Below are positions 45,901 through 58,500 of a stretch of 64,000 nt of DNA, piece after piece. The notes below the pieces were generated by a model. The model made no database searches. It had not been told where the DNA came from and saw only the letters and a list, made by a program, of their open reading frames with translations. The stretch lies in contig NC_068576.1 of the NCBI RefSeq assembly GCF_025698545.1, positions 48,787,890 to 48,851,889 on the forward strand. Reading direction: 5' to 3'. A program made the position numbers and the translations under genes. This stretch comes from Gossypium raimondii. Lineage: Eukaryota; Streptophyta; Magnoliopsida; Malvales; Malvaceae. How positions within the stretch are numbered: position 1 is the first letter of the stretch; each line of letters starts with the position of its first letter.

Positions 45901-48900
45901 TGACCAGTCTGGAATGGTGAACCTTTGAGATGGGGGACCTAGCTGTAACCCAAAACCTTGAGAAGCAGAGGGCCTATTGTGCTGAAACTGGCCTACTGAC
46001 CCATCAGAAGTTTCTGCATCTGGCATTTCAGATGATTGATTGCGTTCAGAAGAGCTTAAGTGCGTTGCAGTACCAGGTTCCCTAGGTTGATCAACCTTTT
46101 GAAGAAGCTCCAGCATATTTTGACTGCCAAATTTTAGAATATTCAAAGAACAACAAAAGGTAAATTAAGGAAATCAACACAACATTAAAAATAAGGAAAA
46201 CAGAAGAGCCAGCATTACCAAATAAAAAATCATATTTCAAATATCAATATTATGAGTAAGTTGTTAATATAATTGTTTTAAAAACTGAAATGAACGTTTC
46301 TTGCAGATAAGTTACATCAACAATTAAAATTGAGAAAACCAAAAAATTCAAGTCAAGCTATAAATTGAGAACAACAATTATTCAACTACCTAATTGAAGC
46401 TGTCTTGTTTGGGATGAAATTAAAAGATCTGTCAGGTGCAGAACCAGGAGTTGAAGGCATCTCTTCTACTTGAATGCCAGGAATACAACCCTAACAGAGG
46501 AAGAGAATGTTTAGTCTTCTACAGACTTATTATTCTAAAGATAAAGTAAATTTCTGCAGGGCAGGACAGAGAGAAAGACTAGGGGATTTCACGCTATTCA
46601 CATATACAGCAAAAATAAAATAACCTTCTCAGTTTCTGTAGATTTGCCAGCAGCATGTACAGTATAATTTGACTGCACAAAATATCCTTGGTCATGACCT
46701 TTGAATCCTTGAGAAACATGTTGGGCTATTGCTTGCATATGTGTGAGATTGTTAGTTCCATAAGAAGGTTCAACCTCCGCATCCAGATCCCCCATAGGAT
46801 GATACTGAAATTTGTAGGCTCCAGAAGGTTTACAACTAACATGAACAGATGACTTCTGTTCTCCTGCCAGTGGATCATTTGCATCCAACCAGCCATTGCC
46901 TATAATGCCACCAGTGGAGGTATGTTGGGATAAGTTCGAGTGAAAACTGTCATTTGAAGTTTCTTTGACATTAGAGTTCTCCAACATATTTGCTTCAGAC
47001 AATCCTTTCTCCAAGCAATTATTTCGTGATGAATCAAAAGATAGAGGGCTCTTATCAAGATTTTGCTGATAATTTGCCGGTGTCCTGCTTGGTCCAGAGT
47101 TTACTTTAGAATCAATATTTTTCCAGAGATTAAGATTATGCCCATTTGGAAGTTGCTGACTGCTTTCCTTGGTGACCCTTCTTGTTCTTGAATCTGTTAC
47201 TGCAGCAACATTACCCAGACCAGAACCTTCATTCACTTGTGGGCTTCCCAAGCCAGAATCCACATTCCCTGGTCCAATATTAACATCAGAAAGAGGATGA
47301 TCAAGATCAGAACCAAGGCCTCTCTCCTCATACAAGCCACCCTTGTGATCACTACTCTGAGAAGGTTGAGATGAGCTTTCAATATCCTGACTATTTGATA
47401 CAGCCCCACCACTACGTGATGCAGACTCAATGAAGTTCCAATCATTTGGCTTATTGTGAGGCTGACCATGAGGATTAAATAAGGCCATGCCTTGATGGCC
47501 TGAAATGCTCTTTGCACTTGCTTGCACATCAGGAGAGTGTGCAACATTTCCAAAGAGTGAGGCACTTTCAGCTACAGGCTTTTCAAGAGGACTGCGATCT
47601 AACCATTTGCTTCTTTCTTCTGTTAACTGTTGAACAAACCTCTGACAAGAATCATTATGCATTCTCCCAGTCTGTTCATTTGCAGTCTGGACGCCTGATT
47701 GCTGAACCCCAAGAGTACTACCAAAATCACGATTGATATTGGCATCCATAGACATGGAAAAAGGTTTAAAGTTCACTGTTGAGGCATTCTGCAAGTTGTT
47801 ATCAACTCCAGGCAATTGCTGTTGGCTGCCATCATTGGAAATTAATGATGGCATGTTTCCGCTAGGAGGTTCGCTAGTCTGCAAAGCTAAACCACTCCAC
47901 TCTTCCTGTACCCCTATATCATTGCTGGATGTTTCTGCTACAGCAGACTGCATAAGAGCACTCCAACTTCCACTTTGCAGAGAAGGAAATGCCCCAAAAG
48001 AATCTGTACCATCCAACACTGCGCTCGTGTTGGTGCTCTTTCCAAAGATATCCCACACACTGTCATCTGAACCAAACAAAATCTTTTCTTCAGTTGGATC
48101 TAGTGAAGCGACATTCTGAGAGTGCACAGCCTGAATTGCTGACTTTTCCAGGGATGTTTCTGATGGACCAAGATGTTCTTCTTGCCTCCCATGAGATTCC
48201 ATCAATGCACTTTTTGGCTGGATAGTCATTTGCTGCAAGTTTTCTGAATGAAATACACTATTTAAATCTTGAACAGCTGCAGCACCAAATAAATTTTTAC
48301 CCAGATCAACCTGTCTAGAAAGCAAAGTTCCATCTTGCAACCCAACTTCGTCTGAAAACATAGCATGCTGATTACCTGGAAAGGAATTACTGCTAGCTGG
48401 CACCTGCTGTAATAAAGGCTTATCCATTTGGACAGACAAATATTGATATTGATTTCCTCTTGCACTGCCGTTAAAGACCCCATTAAATGATTGATTATCC
48501 TGCTGAGGATCCAAACCCATCAAACGCACCTGGCTTTGCACAGGGGAAAACATAAATCCACCAGATGATCCCTGCAGAGCTGAAAAGGCATCATGCTGCA
48601 GCCAATTTGCATTTGATGTCATAAGCTCAGGTTGTAAAGAATAATTTGAAGCATCATGGACAGGAACACCATTGATTGTAGCTGGAGAAAGGCTGCCTGA
48701 TCCTTGTTTTACAAAAGATGAAACCTGATTCATAGAGCTCAACTGCCTTGCTTCTTGTAGCTGCTGAGGATTTGGAAATTGTTGCCTCTGAAATTCCTGC
48801 ATTTGCTTAAGAATAGAATGTTGCTGTAGCAGTTGTGTGCCAGTCATCCCTGATTGCTGCCTCGGTAAAGGCTGGATCATGCCAGGATGCTGTCCATTTA

Positions 48901-49527
48901 CGTGCGGTTGCCCACCAAGAAAGTCGTAATTAACGGGAGATGCAGTAGATTCCAACCTCAATGAATTTTTCTCATGAAGATCAGGGCCACTTTCTATAAG
49001 TGAATCAAGAACTGGCAAGCATCTAGATGCTGTATCCACTCCCAAAAAGTTTGTATTATTCTGCCTTGCCTGGAAACCCTGATGCACTTGCATATAGCCA
49101 GTTGCAATTGATGATTGATTTTGCGAGTGATTTCTGGCAATTTCAGACCTCATACCAGATTGTGTGAAGTTCAGCCCATGCTGCAGGCTTGAAGTCTGAC
49201 CAGTATGCCCCCTGTCAAACTCAGCTAATCCCAAAAGAAAATATAATTATGCCAGCCAAACTGTGTTTTAGACAAGTAAAGTTGTATTACTAAATTGTTG
49301 TAACATTAGTAGAAACTAAACAAACAAGACGCCTTACCTAACTGATGTACACTCAAATTCTTCACACTAGAAACAAGGGGTCCAACTTGTCTCTGGCTTT
49401 CGACCCACAGATTGTTACTTAAGCCAGGCCAGGTACTGTCAATGAGCTGTGAGTGATGCTGGCCCAGGGACAAGCTCTCTTGGCCAAGGAAATTATGGAT
49501 ACTGTCACCAACTTCGTTGCCAGGCAT
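42948..49527 (-). CDS. Dentin sialophosphoprotein-like protein (large, disordered, conserved C-terminus)
   Basis: Eight coding exons, 49527-49338, 49224-46625, 46490-46390, 46123-44246, 44031-43986, 43889-43642, 43526-43431 and 43182-42948, all join in phase (5394 nt, 1797 residues). Most of it is low-complexity Ser/Gln/Asn/Gly-rich sequence (for example LLQQHSILKQMQEFQRQQF near residue 200). The last roughly 240 residues are ordered and rich in Lys/Arg/Leu: RSRPQDIR, AEAGWAHAANRLIE, WPPVLRSKRRLILTTQLMQQ, DAIKNYETVVYFVARLGLG, then a Lys-rich helix and RFAKFYGRGQ. In plants this combination is annotated as 'dentin sialophosphoprotein-related', a name from composition only. A nuclear, chromatin- or RNA-linked role would fit but is not shown. 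The gene is headed by a non-coding exon (51444 and up). No breaks are visible. Confidence 0.88.
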
Positions 49528-51960
49528 AGATAATACAAGCCGAAAATACTCAGCAGCTAAAATTTTGTGAGAACAAAATTACTACCTACAGAAGCAAGAA
49601 CTAAGTTTAACTTTTCACAGTTCCATTACAGGGCACACAAAAATATGAATCCTTCTTTAAATCCAAGTGTAATATAGAAACAAACCTCTTCCACACATTT
49701 AAAATTCACCCCAGTTGCCACGTTTTGAAACTCAACCATATCCTGCATGCATAAACCCAACATATCATCTCTTCATGGAATCAAAAGTTAAACCAGCAAC
49801 CCCATGGTGAAAATTATTCCACCTTTTTCTTCATTTTGAACGGACGGTGCACCAACAAGTATAAAAATATCCCCCAAAAAGGGAGCATCCAACAAACATA
49901 TCAAATTGCAGACGGCAAATATTAGATGGAACAAATCTTGGCACTTCTACTAAGATCATATAAACTAAGCATTAATAAATGTAGGTATGTTTTAATCTTG
50001 GATTATTAAAAATGACTATGAACACCTTCAACACCATACACAACCATTTTTTGTTGACAATATGAAAAGCATCGGGACTTAATTTATAACTAATCGGTTC
50101 TCGAGCAACGCATTTATGCTTGGCATTTTAAAGGCGGCATGGATCAAAGTCATTGTTATATTAAATATTATATTAGTTCGGCATGGATAAAAAGAGTAAT
50201 GTTAGAATTACTTTTAAATTGGAGAAAAAAAGGAATAGTTTATTTACATATTTTTCATTTCCTTATAAAAGAGAAACTCCAGGTGCATATCTCTTTCCTT
50301 TCCGTAGAAATAAAATAACCATGAGATGCTACAAAGATATGCAATAAATTATTCTCTTGTATGAAACTTCAATATAATCAATAGTGCACCAAACTAATGT
50401 TGTTTAAGAGGATTGTCCCCATAGAAACTTAAAAACCCCCAACATTCTTGCATCATACCATACACCCTGAATGGTGCATCACAGTAGTGTGGTTTAAGAA
50501 GGCTTCTTTCTTGAAGCAATTTTTCAAAATCTATTCCATGGATCATTCTCAAGATCCCAAACATCTTTTCAATATCTACTCCATGGATCATTCTCAAAAT
50601 CTATTCCCCTATACAGGAGTGCATAGCATGCTGACAGTAAGTCTACTGACATACAAGTTAAATATGAACTTTTCATAAAAGAGAAGATGCTGTATCACAA
50701 CCTAACATTTATTTTTATTTTTTTTGTTAATGGCACCATTTTTCCTTGATTCCTTATCAATTTAGGTTGCATCCTCGATACTCAATATGAAACGGTACAA
50801 TCTTCAAATTTGTGAAGCTAAATTAAAGTTAGATTCCTTAATCATTAAATTAAAAGTATATATAAGAAGCTGGCAGTCTGGTAGACCAAAAAATAGAAAT
50901 ATGGAATAATGGATAGCAGCCATCAACAGAAAAAGAAAAGGCTACCTCCATTAAGAAAAACAAGCATCAAAAGCTACCATGTAAAGCTCAATGGACTCCA
51001 AATGCTAAAAGATAAGCTTAAGAAGCAGCCAAACCAAATACTACAAGAGAAGTACAAACACAAATCCACTGCTAATTAGAAATGTAGGGAACCAAATTAA
51101 AGAAAAAAACAGAAAAGATTTACATGAGAAAGCTTATAACCTTTTAAAGAGCAAAAAAAAAAGAACTGCTACAACTTCTCCTGAAATTAAAATTTGTAAT
51201 TCCTCGGTAAAAAATGCCCCGCATCCTCCATTTTCTTGGCAACCAAACAGGCCCTAAAACTCAAAAACCATGTCCAAAAACTCACATTTCTAACCAAGGC
51301 CACAAAAGAACGAAAAAGAAACATGTAATTGCTATCCAAAAATAAAAAGGCAATATAAGTAATTGCCCTAGCATATATTCAGCCTCTCAGTGTTAAAAAC
51401 GTATTAGGGGTCCTAGGGAGAGCAACATGACAAGTGAACTTACAGTTAAGCGAACAAGCCTTTAAAATGGAGTTCGAATAATCGATCCTTGAAGAACATC
51501 AAAATTTTTTAGGGTTTGAATCCGAATGAAACTTTTAAATGGAGAGAACTATTTTGGTTTTTTTTTTTCGAGAGAGAGTGATAAAGTGATCAATATAGTG
51601 TAAAATTTTCAACTACCGGAGGGTCAAAATTGAGGTTCGGAACCGAAGGTGAGGTTTGGAGTCGAAGCTGAAAGAAAGGAGGTTGTAGGAAGGAGGAAAC
51701 CAGAAAGGGACGAGGCATGTTTGGTTTGGGAGAATGGGAAGTAGATGGGTAAGTGCGGGTAGAGATGGAATTTGGTGTTCCTGCAAGGAGATTCGGACAC
51801 GTGGAGAATCAATTGGTAGTGGCGCCCACGCTGGAGGATGTCTAGACTTTTGGCCGTCCGATCTACATAAAAGATTTTGTACATCTTTCATCTTCTTTGC
51901 GTTGTGTTTTTTTTTTCCGAAGGAGTCGCGTTCTGTAAGGGGCTCCCATAATTGCTCCAT
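49528..51960 (-). promoter_or_regulatory. 5' UTR with 1.9-kb leader intron and promoter region of the DSPP-like gene
   Basis: A pyrimidine-rich leader with CTCTCTCTCGAAAAAAAAAAA around 51570 and ...CGCTTAACT|GTAAGTTC ends at 51444, giving a good donor at 51443. The acceptor TTTTAG|CTGCTGAG sits at 49557, 29 bp before the ATG. The leader intron (49557-51443) contains a 60-bp direct repeat at about 50523-50610 (ATTCCATGGATCATTCTCAA twice). Leader introns often support expression in plant housekeeping genes; that is inference here. The transcription start is not defined; a short ORF at 51613-51960 overlaps this region. Confidence 0.5.
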
Positions 51961-52340
51961 ATCGAGAGGATGAAATCCTGATTAAGGTAGGAACACTTAA
52001 CTTTTATAATTTAGTCTCTTTATTTTTTAAATTTTAAAATTCAGGTCTAATTATTAACATTGTTATTTTTTGTTAAATTTGCTGATATAGCATTTTGAAA
52101 ATTAAAAAAAAGAACCCTTATTTGGTAGCCATGTAACTAAAAAGTGATATTGTAATGAACTCAATTAAACAAAGTAATTTTAATAAGTTAATCGTTAAAC
52201 TTGAATTTTGAAATCTGAAAAGTAGAGTAACTAAATTCTAGAAATAAAAGTACAATGACTAAATTCTGAAATTGTGAATAGTATAGAGACTTATGACATA
52301 TTTTAACCTATATAAAACAACTTCTAAAAGGTTTTTTGTA
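51961..52340. other. Intergenic AT-rich, no feature
   Basis: Upstream of the DSPP-like gene; no gene or element was recognised. Confidence 0.4.
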
Positions 52341-52890
52341 GGGGTAAATTATACCACTAGTTACTAAACTATATAAGTTTTTGTTTTGGTCATTTAAGTA
52401 AAAACAATTATAATTTGGTCATTGAACTATTCAGAAGTTTTTATTCAAGTCACTAGCTATTAAAACCAATGCTTTATTGCTTTTTTTTTGTTCGCATTAA
52501 CTACACCAATTAAAAACTATTTTCCCTTCTCTTTTATAGTGCAGTTTTTTTCATGAAATAGCTTCGGACGTCACAAATCTAATAACTAAAATTCAAACAA
52601 CTTTTTTTCTCTAATTTTCGATGCTGACCGTTTGATCAACTTGGATTTAAGGTATATTATTTTACTCATTGATATTAGGTATTGTTCCACCGTACCAATC
52701 ATCGAATCGTCGCTTGGAGGTTACTGAAAAAACTTAATAGCCCAATGACTTAAATAAAAACTTTTAAATTGTTCAATCACTTAAATGAAAACATTCGAAT
52801 AGTTTAATGACTAAATTGTAACTTTTTTAGTTAAGTGACTAAAACGAAAACTTATTCATAATTTAGTGACTAATGGTGTAGTTTACCTTT
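52341..52890. mobile_element. MITE-like element with about 120-bp TIRs
   Basis: GGGGTAAATTATACCACTAG at 52341 is mirrored by CTAATGGTGTAGTTTACC ending near 52888. The inverted homology goes on through TTTTGGTCATTTAAGT/ACTTAACTAAAA-type blocks and TTTATTCAAGTCACT/AATGACTTAAATAAA. There is no coding sequence. Flanks GTTTTTTGTA and TGTTTTTAGA are only an imperfect duplication. Long TIRs and length near 550 bp suggest a Mutator-derived MITE. Confidence 0.7.
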
Positions 52891-53763
52891 GTTTTTAGAG
52901 TAGAAAGCTTTTAAATAGTTTTAAGAGGAAATAGGATGATAACGATTTGAGATAAATCTCAAAACTATACATGAATTTCTTAGTTACATAACTACCAAGT
53001 GAGTACTTTTTTCAAAATACTATACCAACAATTTTAGTAACAAAGAATAATTAAACCTGAATTTTAAAATTTTAAAAATAGAGAAACAAAATTCATAAAA
53101 ATAAAATTACAATAATTAAAATCTAAATTTGTGAGAAATACAAGTTCTCAAAATCTGCACGTTACTGATAAAGTCATGATTAAGCAACAACATTTTTGAC
53201 TATTTTTTAATATTTAAAGGATAAAAATATTTGTCAAATAATTTTATTTTTTATATCGATAAAATAATTTTATTTAAATCATATTTGAATGGTTAATCCA
53301 ACTTATTCAAACTTGAATTACTAAAATTTCATATATCCAATCCAATTTCATCTTAGAATATATACATTGTGAAAATAAAACGTCGGTAATGACAATATAT
53401 CGCAAAGAAAAGTGAAATAAAAATAAAGAACAAACATATTTTTACATGAAAACCCTTTCGGAAAAAAATAAGAAGAAAATTCAATATGTCAAATTCGAAT
53501 GATTACAAGAAGAGTTTCACTACATCTATTTATAAGTTGAAAAACCTAATTCTAATCAAAGTCAAATGTATTATGCTAATAAATGCTAAATATATTATAC
53601 TCATAAATACTAAATCTTCTAGAAAGAATATATATTTTGTTTAACTTGACTCACAACCAATCTCTTAGAATTTGGGTTACACAATTCTAACATACACATA
53701 TATTAAAAAGACCTTCTCAAATGTACTATTTTAATTAAAATATAAAGCAAAATATAATTTTTC

Positions 53764-55239
53764 AGGGTGAAAGTGCCCTTCTAGTCCTTATATTATCAAT
53801 AAGAAAGCAAACAAGTCCTACTAAAACATGAAGCAATTAAGTCCTTATATTTCTAAAATAGAAGCAAATTGGTAAAATAATTAACGGTGTTAAAGAAAAA
53901 AAGTAATAAATTATAATTTTTAATATAACATAAAATTCGAAAAAAAGAGTGTAAAATTTTTTTTATAATACTCGTAACTTTAGAAAATAATTAATCAAAA
54001 TGTAATTAAAAGAATTAAAAGAATTACGATTCCAATAAAGAATCGCATAATTCACTAGTTTGGGAAAAAAAAGGAGATTGAATTATAGAAATCAAATGCA
54101 AAGAACTAGTAACTTCATTTGATTTTCTTTAATCTGTTTTAATACTCGTTTCAAACCCTAATCCTTTTTGAGATATTTTTCCCCATGAAATTGTGTTTTT
54201 GGAATATTATTTCGATGTTATCCTATTGAATGATTATGTTTGGAAAACTTTTCTGGTTTTCTTTTTGTTTCAAGCACATGCGATTCTTTTTCAATACTTA
54301 GGGTCTGTTTGATTGACGGAATTGATTTTCCGGAAAATCATTTCCAACTTTTCCAGCGTTTGATTGGCGGAAAACATTTTCCATTTGGAAAATGAACTCC
54401 AAAACAAGGGAAAATGTCTTACCCTTTCAATTTCCGTAAGACATTTTCCATGCTCTTCTCTTTATCGCCTCCTTCATTCCTTCCTTCATTTCCGGTAGAA
54501 AACTACTTCTGTTTATCGATTTTCCAGTAACTTTTTTTTAATTATTCAATAATTATTTTTTAACACAATTACAAATAATTTATTTGATATTAGTTTTTTT
54601 CAATTTATAACGATTAATATTATAGCTTAATAATTGAGTATTATTATAAATAAATCATTGCAATATATGTAAAAACAATTTAAAATATAAAAATTTATTA
54701 ATATATATTAATATATGTAAAACAACTTTTTCGGAAAATATTTTCAGAAATCATCAAACAGCAGAAAATATTTTCTAGTAAATCATTTACAGAAAAGTAA
54801 AACATTTTCCGAAATCATTTTACGGAAAACATTTTCTTGTAATCAAACAGACCATTAATTATTTTATTGGTTTCAATTTTAAGGGTTGTGTTTTCAACTT
54901 TTCATTTTTTTATTAATTTTATTTAAGTTGATTATTTTTAAACTTAAGGAGCAATAAAAGTAGAAAAATTATTTTAACTTGTATTTTAATTTAAATTCCA
55001 CCTCATATTAAAACATTAATTTTTATTAGGTCCATGTCAACATCGTTAATGACACATCGTTATTGATAAAAAAGTCACATAACACGTCATTAGTTTGGAT
55101 GGTTTTTTTAACACCATTATCAATTTTATTAAATTTCTTCCAATTTAAAAGTAAAGGGACTTGATTGCTCTCTTTTTTCATAGAGGGACTTGTTTGCTCC
55201 CTTATTGATAATACAAGGAGTGCGAGGCTATTTTCACCA
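53764..55239. mobile_element. Mutator-type MITE/MULE derivative, about 1.48 kb
   Basis: Left end GGGTGAAAGTGCCCTTCTAG, then TTATATTATCAATAAG and GCAAACAAGTCCT, is mirrored on the right (CTTATTGATAATACAAGGAG, GGCTATTTTCACC). TIRs are about 120 bp. Flanks AATTTTTCAG and AAGTTTTTAG agree at 8 of 10 positions, a possible degraded target duplication. A second element is nested inside (54303-54852). Confidence 0.7.
54303..54852. mobile_element. hAT-type MITE nested in the preceding element
   Basis: GGTCTGTTTGATT at the left is exactly inverted at the right (AATCAAACAGACC, 54840-54852). Both ends carry many GGAAAA(T/C)ATTTTCC-type palindromic motifs. The GGTCTGTTTG terminus is a familiar dicot hAT MITE signature. 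An 8-bp target duplication is not obvious. Confidence 0.7.
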
Positions 55240-55424
55240 AGTTTTTAGTATTAAGAAGATAAAAAAGTTTAGAGGCCCAACGGGTCAGGCGACCAAAATA
55301 TTAGATTACGAACTGGGCCTTATCCAGTCCGATTCATGATCGATCGGATGGCACTCTAAAGAGGAAATCGATGACGTGGCAAAGATGCTGTGACCGGGAG
55401 TTAACATAAGCCGAAACCCAGGGG

Positions 55425-55432
55425 CTATAAAA
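55425..55432 (+). promoter_or_regulatory. Likely TATA box of LEO1 gene
   Basis: GGGGCTATAAAATGCC in a locally GC-richer stretch, about 170 bp before the ATG at 55600, with no other candidate nearby. Confidence 0.6.
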
Positions 55433-55599
55433 TGCCGCAGGCCCGCTTACGTATTTAGTTATGTACTACAAAAATAAAACCAAAAATAAAAAACGCAAAA
55501 ATTGAACAAAAATAGTACTCTTAGTTCTTGCTTTCGAGCGTGAAAGAGCCAAGGAATTCATTCAATCGAAGGGCGAGAGAGAAGGAGAAAAGAAGAGCG

Positions 55600-58500
55600 A
55601 TGGGAGAGGAGAAGCGACACGAGATGATGCAAAACCTCTTCGGCGATCAGTCGGAGGAAGATGAAGAGATCGATTCCGAACATGAATCAAATCCCCATCC
55701 TAATTACGCTTCTGTAATTCTTTTTACTTTCTTTAATCGTTAGGTTTTATTTTTTCTATCGTGCTTTTTTTTTAATTATTTTCTTTTTTCGAATGTTAAT
55801 TGGACAGTAATTGTTTTTTTATTTAGGTTTCGCTACTAAGTGATTGATTTGGTTCGATGACTATTTTTAACTTAGAGGATGGGTTTACCCTATTGTTAAT
55901 GCAATCTTTTTTAGATTGATTTTTTCTGGATAATGCCGAGCTTAGGCTTGAATAAGTTGATCATTGTTGTATTGTTGATTTAGGTTCATTTAATTTGCCA
56001 ATTAATGTTTCGGAAATTGTGTATAGCTGCTCATTTGATCTTTTTCTTCTTCCAATTTGTGCCTCTTGATTATGGAATTTGTATTCCGAATACAAATGCG
56101 ATTCTGAAATCATCTTATTAAGGGCCAAGTACGCTCAGTACAAGAACCTTGGAGGGGGATTTTGTTCTAAGTAAATTATAGTTTAGAATGTCATAATTTG
56201 ATATTTTGCACCAGTTTTATTCCTCCCCTTTTCTTGGATGAAAAAGAAATGCAAGTTTCAGAATGGTTGATCTGTTGCCAAGATGTTTGCTGTTATTTAG
56301 AGTTACTCTCTGAGTTTAAATTATATACAAAAAAATTCAAGTCTAGAAAGGAATAAATTGGTGTTCTCACCGGTTGTGAGTTTCTCCTTTTCGTGGGGTC
56401 TGGAAAGACCTAAAATAGCCTCAGGGTATTTGATCCTAGTTTGCTTAGATAATTTCTGCTATTATGGAGTTCTCTACGTTTTTTGTGCGTGATTAGAAGT
56501 AGAATTGCTTGAAGTTAACTTGTTTAATGATTTTGCATATAGGATGAAGCTGAGGGTGCAATGGAGCCTGAGGGTGAAGGCGAAGGTGAAGCTGAAGTGG
56601 AGGGACATGGTGAGGCAGAAGTGGAGAGTGATGGTGACCTACGAGATTTAGAACCTGATCCTGGAGAAAGTGAGGGTGAAAGAGTACAAAGCTCCCAAGA
56701 AGTGGATATTGGGGATCAAAGGGAAGAAAGTGAGGCAAAAGAGACAGATAGTGATGAAAAAGAAGACTATGGTCAGAGGGTAGTGACTAGCCGGAGAAGG
56801 GAAGTAATTGAGAGTGGGTCAGAAAGGTCTGAGGAAAACCATTATCATGATAACGAAGATGAAGAGGTTGATCAAACTAGAAGCTTGAGGTAATTTGCTC
56901 TCTCCCTTACTCAGTCTCATGCTGTGCGTTCTTGCCTGTGTCTCCTTTTGTCTTTATTTGTTCAATTTTTATTATTACTCTCCTATATGTTGTTTGCCTA
57001 TTAGGTGTGCAGTACTTGGTACTTTGACATTGTATTACATGTTCTCTAAAATGTAAATAGTATGTTTTTTTTTTTTGCTAAAACTGAAACAGAAAAAATT
57101 GATGCAAAACCTTATATAATAATGATTCCTTGGATGTACTATTGTCTTTAATGACCTGCACTTACTGTTCTACCAAATTGGCTTAATGGCAGTAAGTCAC
57201 CAGAGGAGGAGAAGGATCCAGCTCACCTTTCACATTCAGCTGCTGAAATTCGTGATGTATTTGGTGCTTCTGATGAAGAAGAAGAAGAAGCAGAATATGC
57301 AGTTCGACATGATATGGAGCAAGAGGAAATTGTGAGTATCATGTGTCAAACGCAATATGGTTCTTCTTTTTTGCCTTTATATAAGTTCCAGTATGCCTGT
57401 GGTCATGTTAGAAGGATGATGTAAATTCTTTTGTCCCTTAGAGATCTCCTATGGAAGAGGAAGGGAGCTATGGGAAGAGTCCAAGACTTGAAGATATGGT
57501 GCATGATGAAGATGCTCGTTATGAGTCAGATGATGAGCATGTTGAGGTGAAACAAAAAGAGAAGCCAGTTGGTCCCCCGTTGGAGCTGGAGGTTCCATTT
57601 CGTCCTGCTCCAGCTCATCCAACCAAGGTTTATCTTCTTCCTATGCTCTCTCTTGAAAAAAATCTAACTTAGCATCATCTTAAGGATATCTTCTTATAGT
57701 TAGTGACATTTTAGAAATTGTTTCGTTATTCAATTGGATTTTTGGTACATTACGCCATTTTTATTTCAAATGGAAGCATCAGTTGAAGTGCGTTGGAGGT
57801 TTTGAGGGTCATTACTACTTTAAGGCTTTGCTTGGTAGAGTGGAAAGAAAATTGGAAGGATAGACAATTGAAAGAATAGAAACATATAAAGATGGAAAAT
57901 AAAATTTTTCTTTCTATTGGTGTGCTTGGTAGGAAGGATGAAAAAATTGAAAGAAAAATTAATTTCCTTTCCATTCATTGTTCGGTAGAGTTGAAAAATT
58001 AGAGGAAAGAAAATGAAGCCTTTCAAAAATGCATAATTTTGAACTAACATACATCCATCTCTCATTTTCTGTCCTCTTATCATTCCAAATTTTTTATTAT
58101 GCATTAGGATGTAAAATAGTCATCACTTTTATTTTCTTTCCTTACACTTTTCTTTTCAACCAAGCACATTCTAAGCGCTTGAGGCTAGACTTCATACTTC
58201 TGTCATTCTTTTTGCAGATGAACATGATCAAAGTTTCAAATATAATGGGCATTGACCCAAAACCATTTGATCCCAAGACATATGTTGAGGAGGATACATT
58301 TGTAACAGATGAGTCTGGCTCAAAAAAACGTATTAGGTTGGAGAACAATATTGTTCGTTGGAGGACCGTCAGAAAGAAAGATGGCACAACTTCAGTGAGT
58401 AAATTTCTGCCACCTCCCCCTTCTTTTTGGTGATTTGATTTGAGCATGCTGGAAAAGAATGGAGATCTATTTATTGCATGTATGTGCTGTAAGTTTGGGA

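Noticed and set aside
47733..48119. 128-codon plus-strand ORF
   Set aside because: Antisense to the large exon of the DSPP-like gene; mirrors its open frame.
51613..51960. 115-codon minus-strand ORF at the start of the DSPP-like gene
   Set aside because: Overlaps the probable promoter and leader; low-complexity Pro/Ser/Leu composition, no conserved motif. An upstream ORF remains possible but unsupported.
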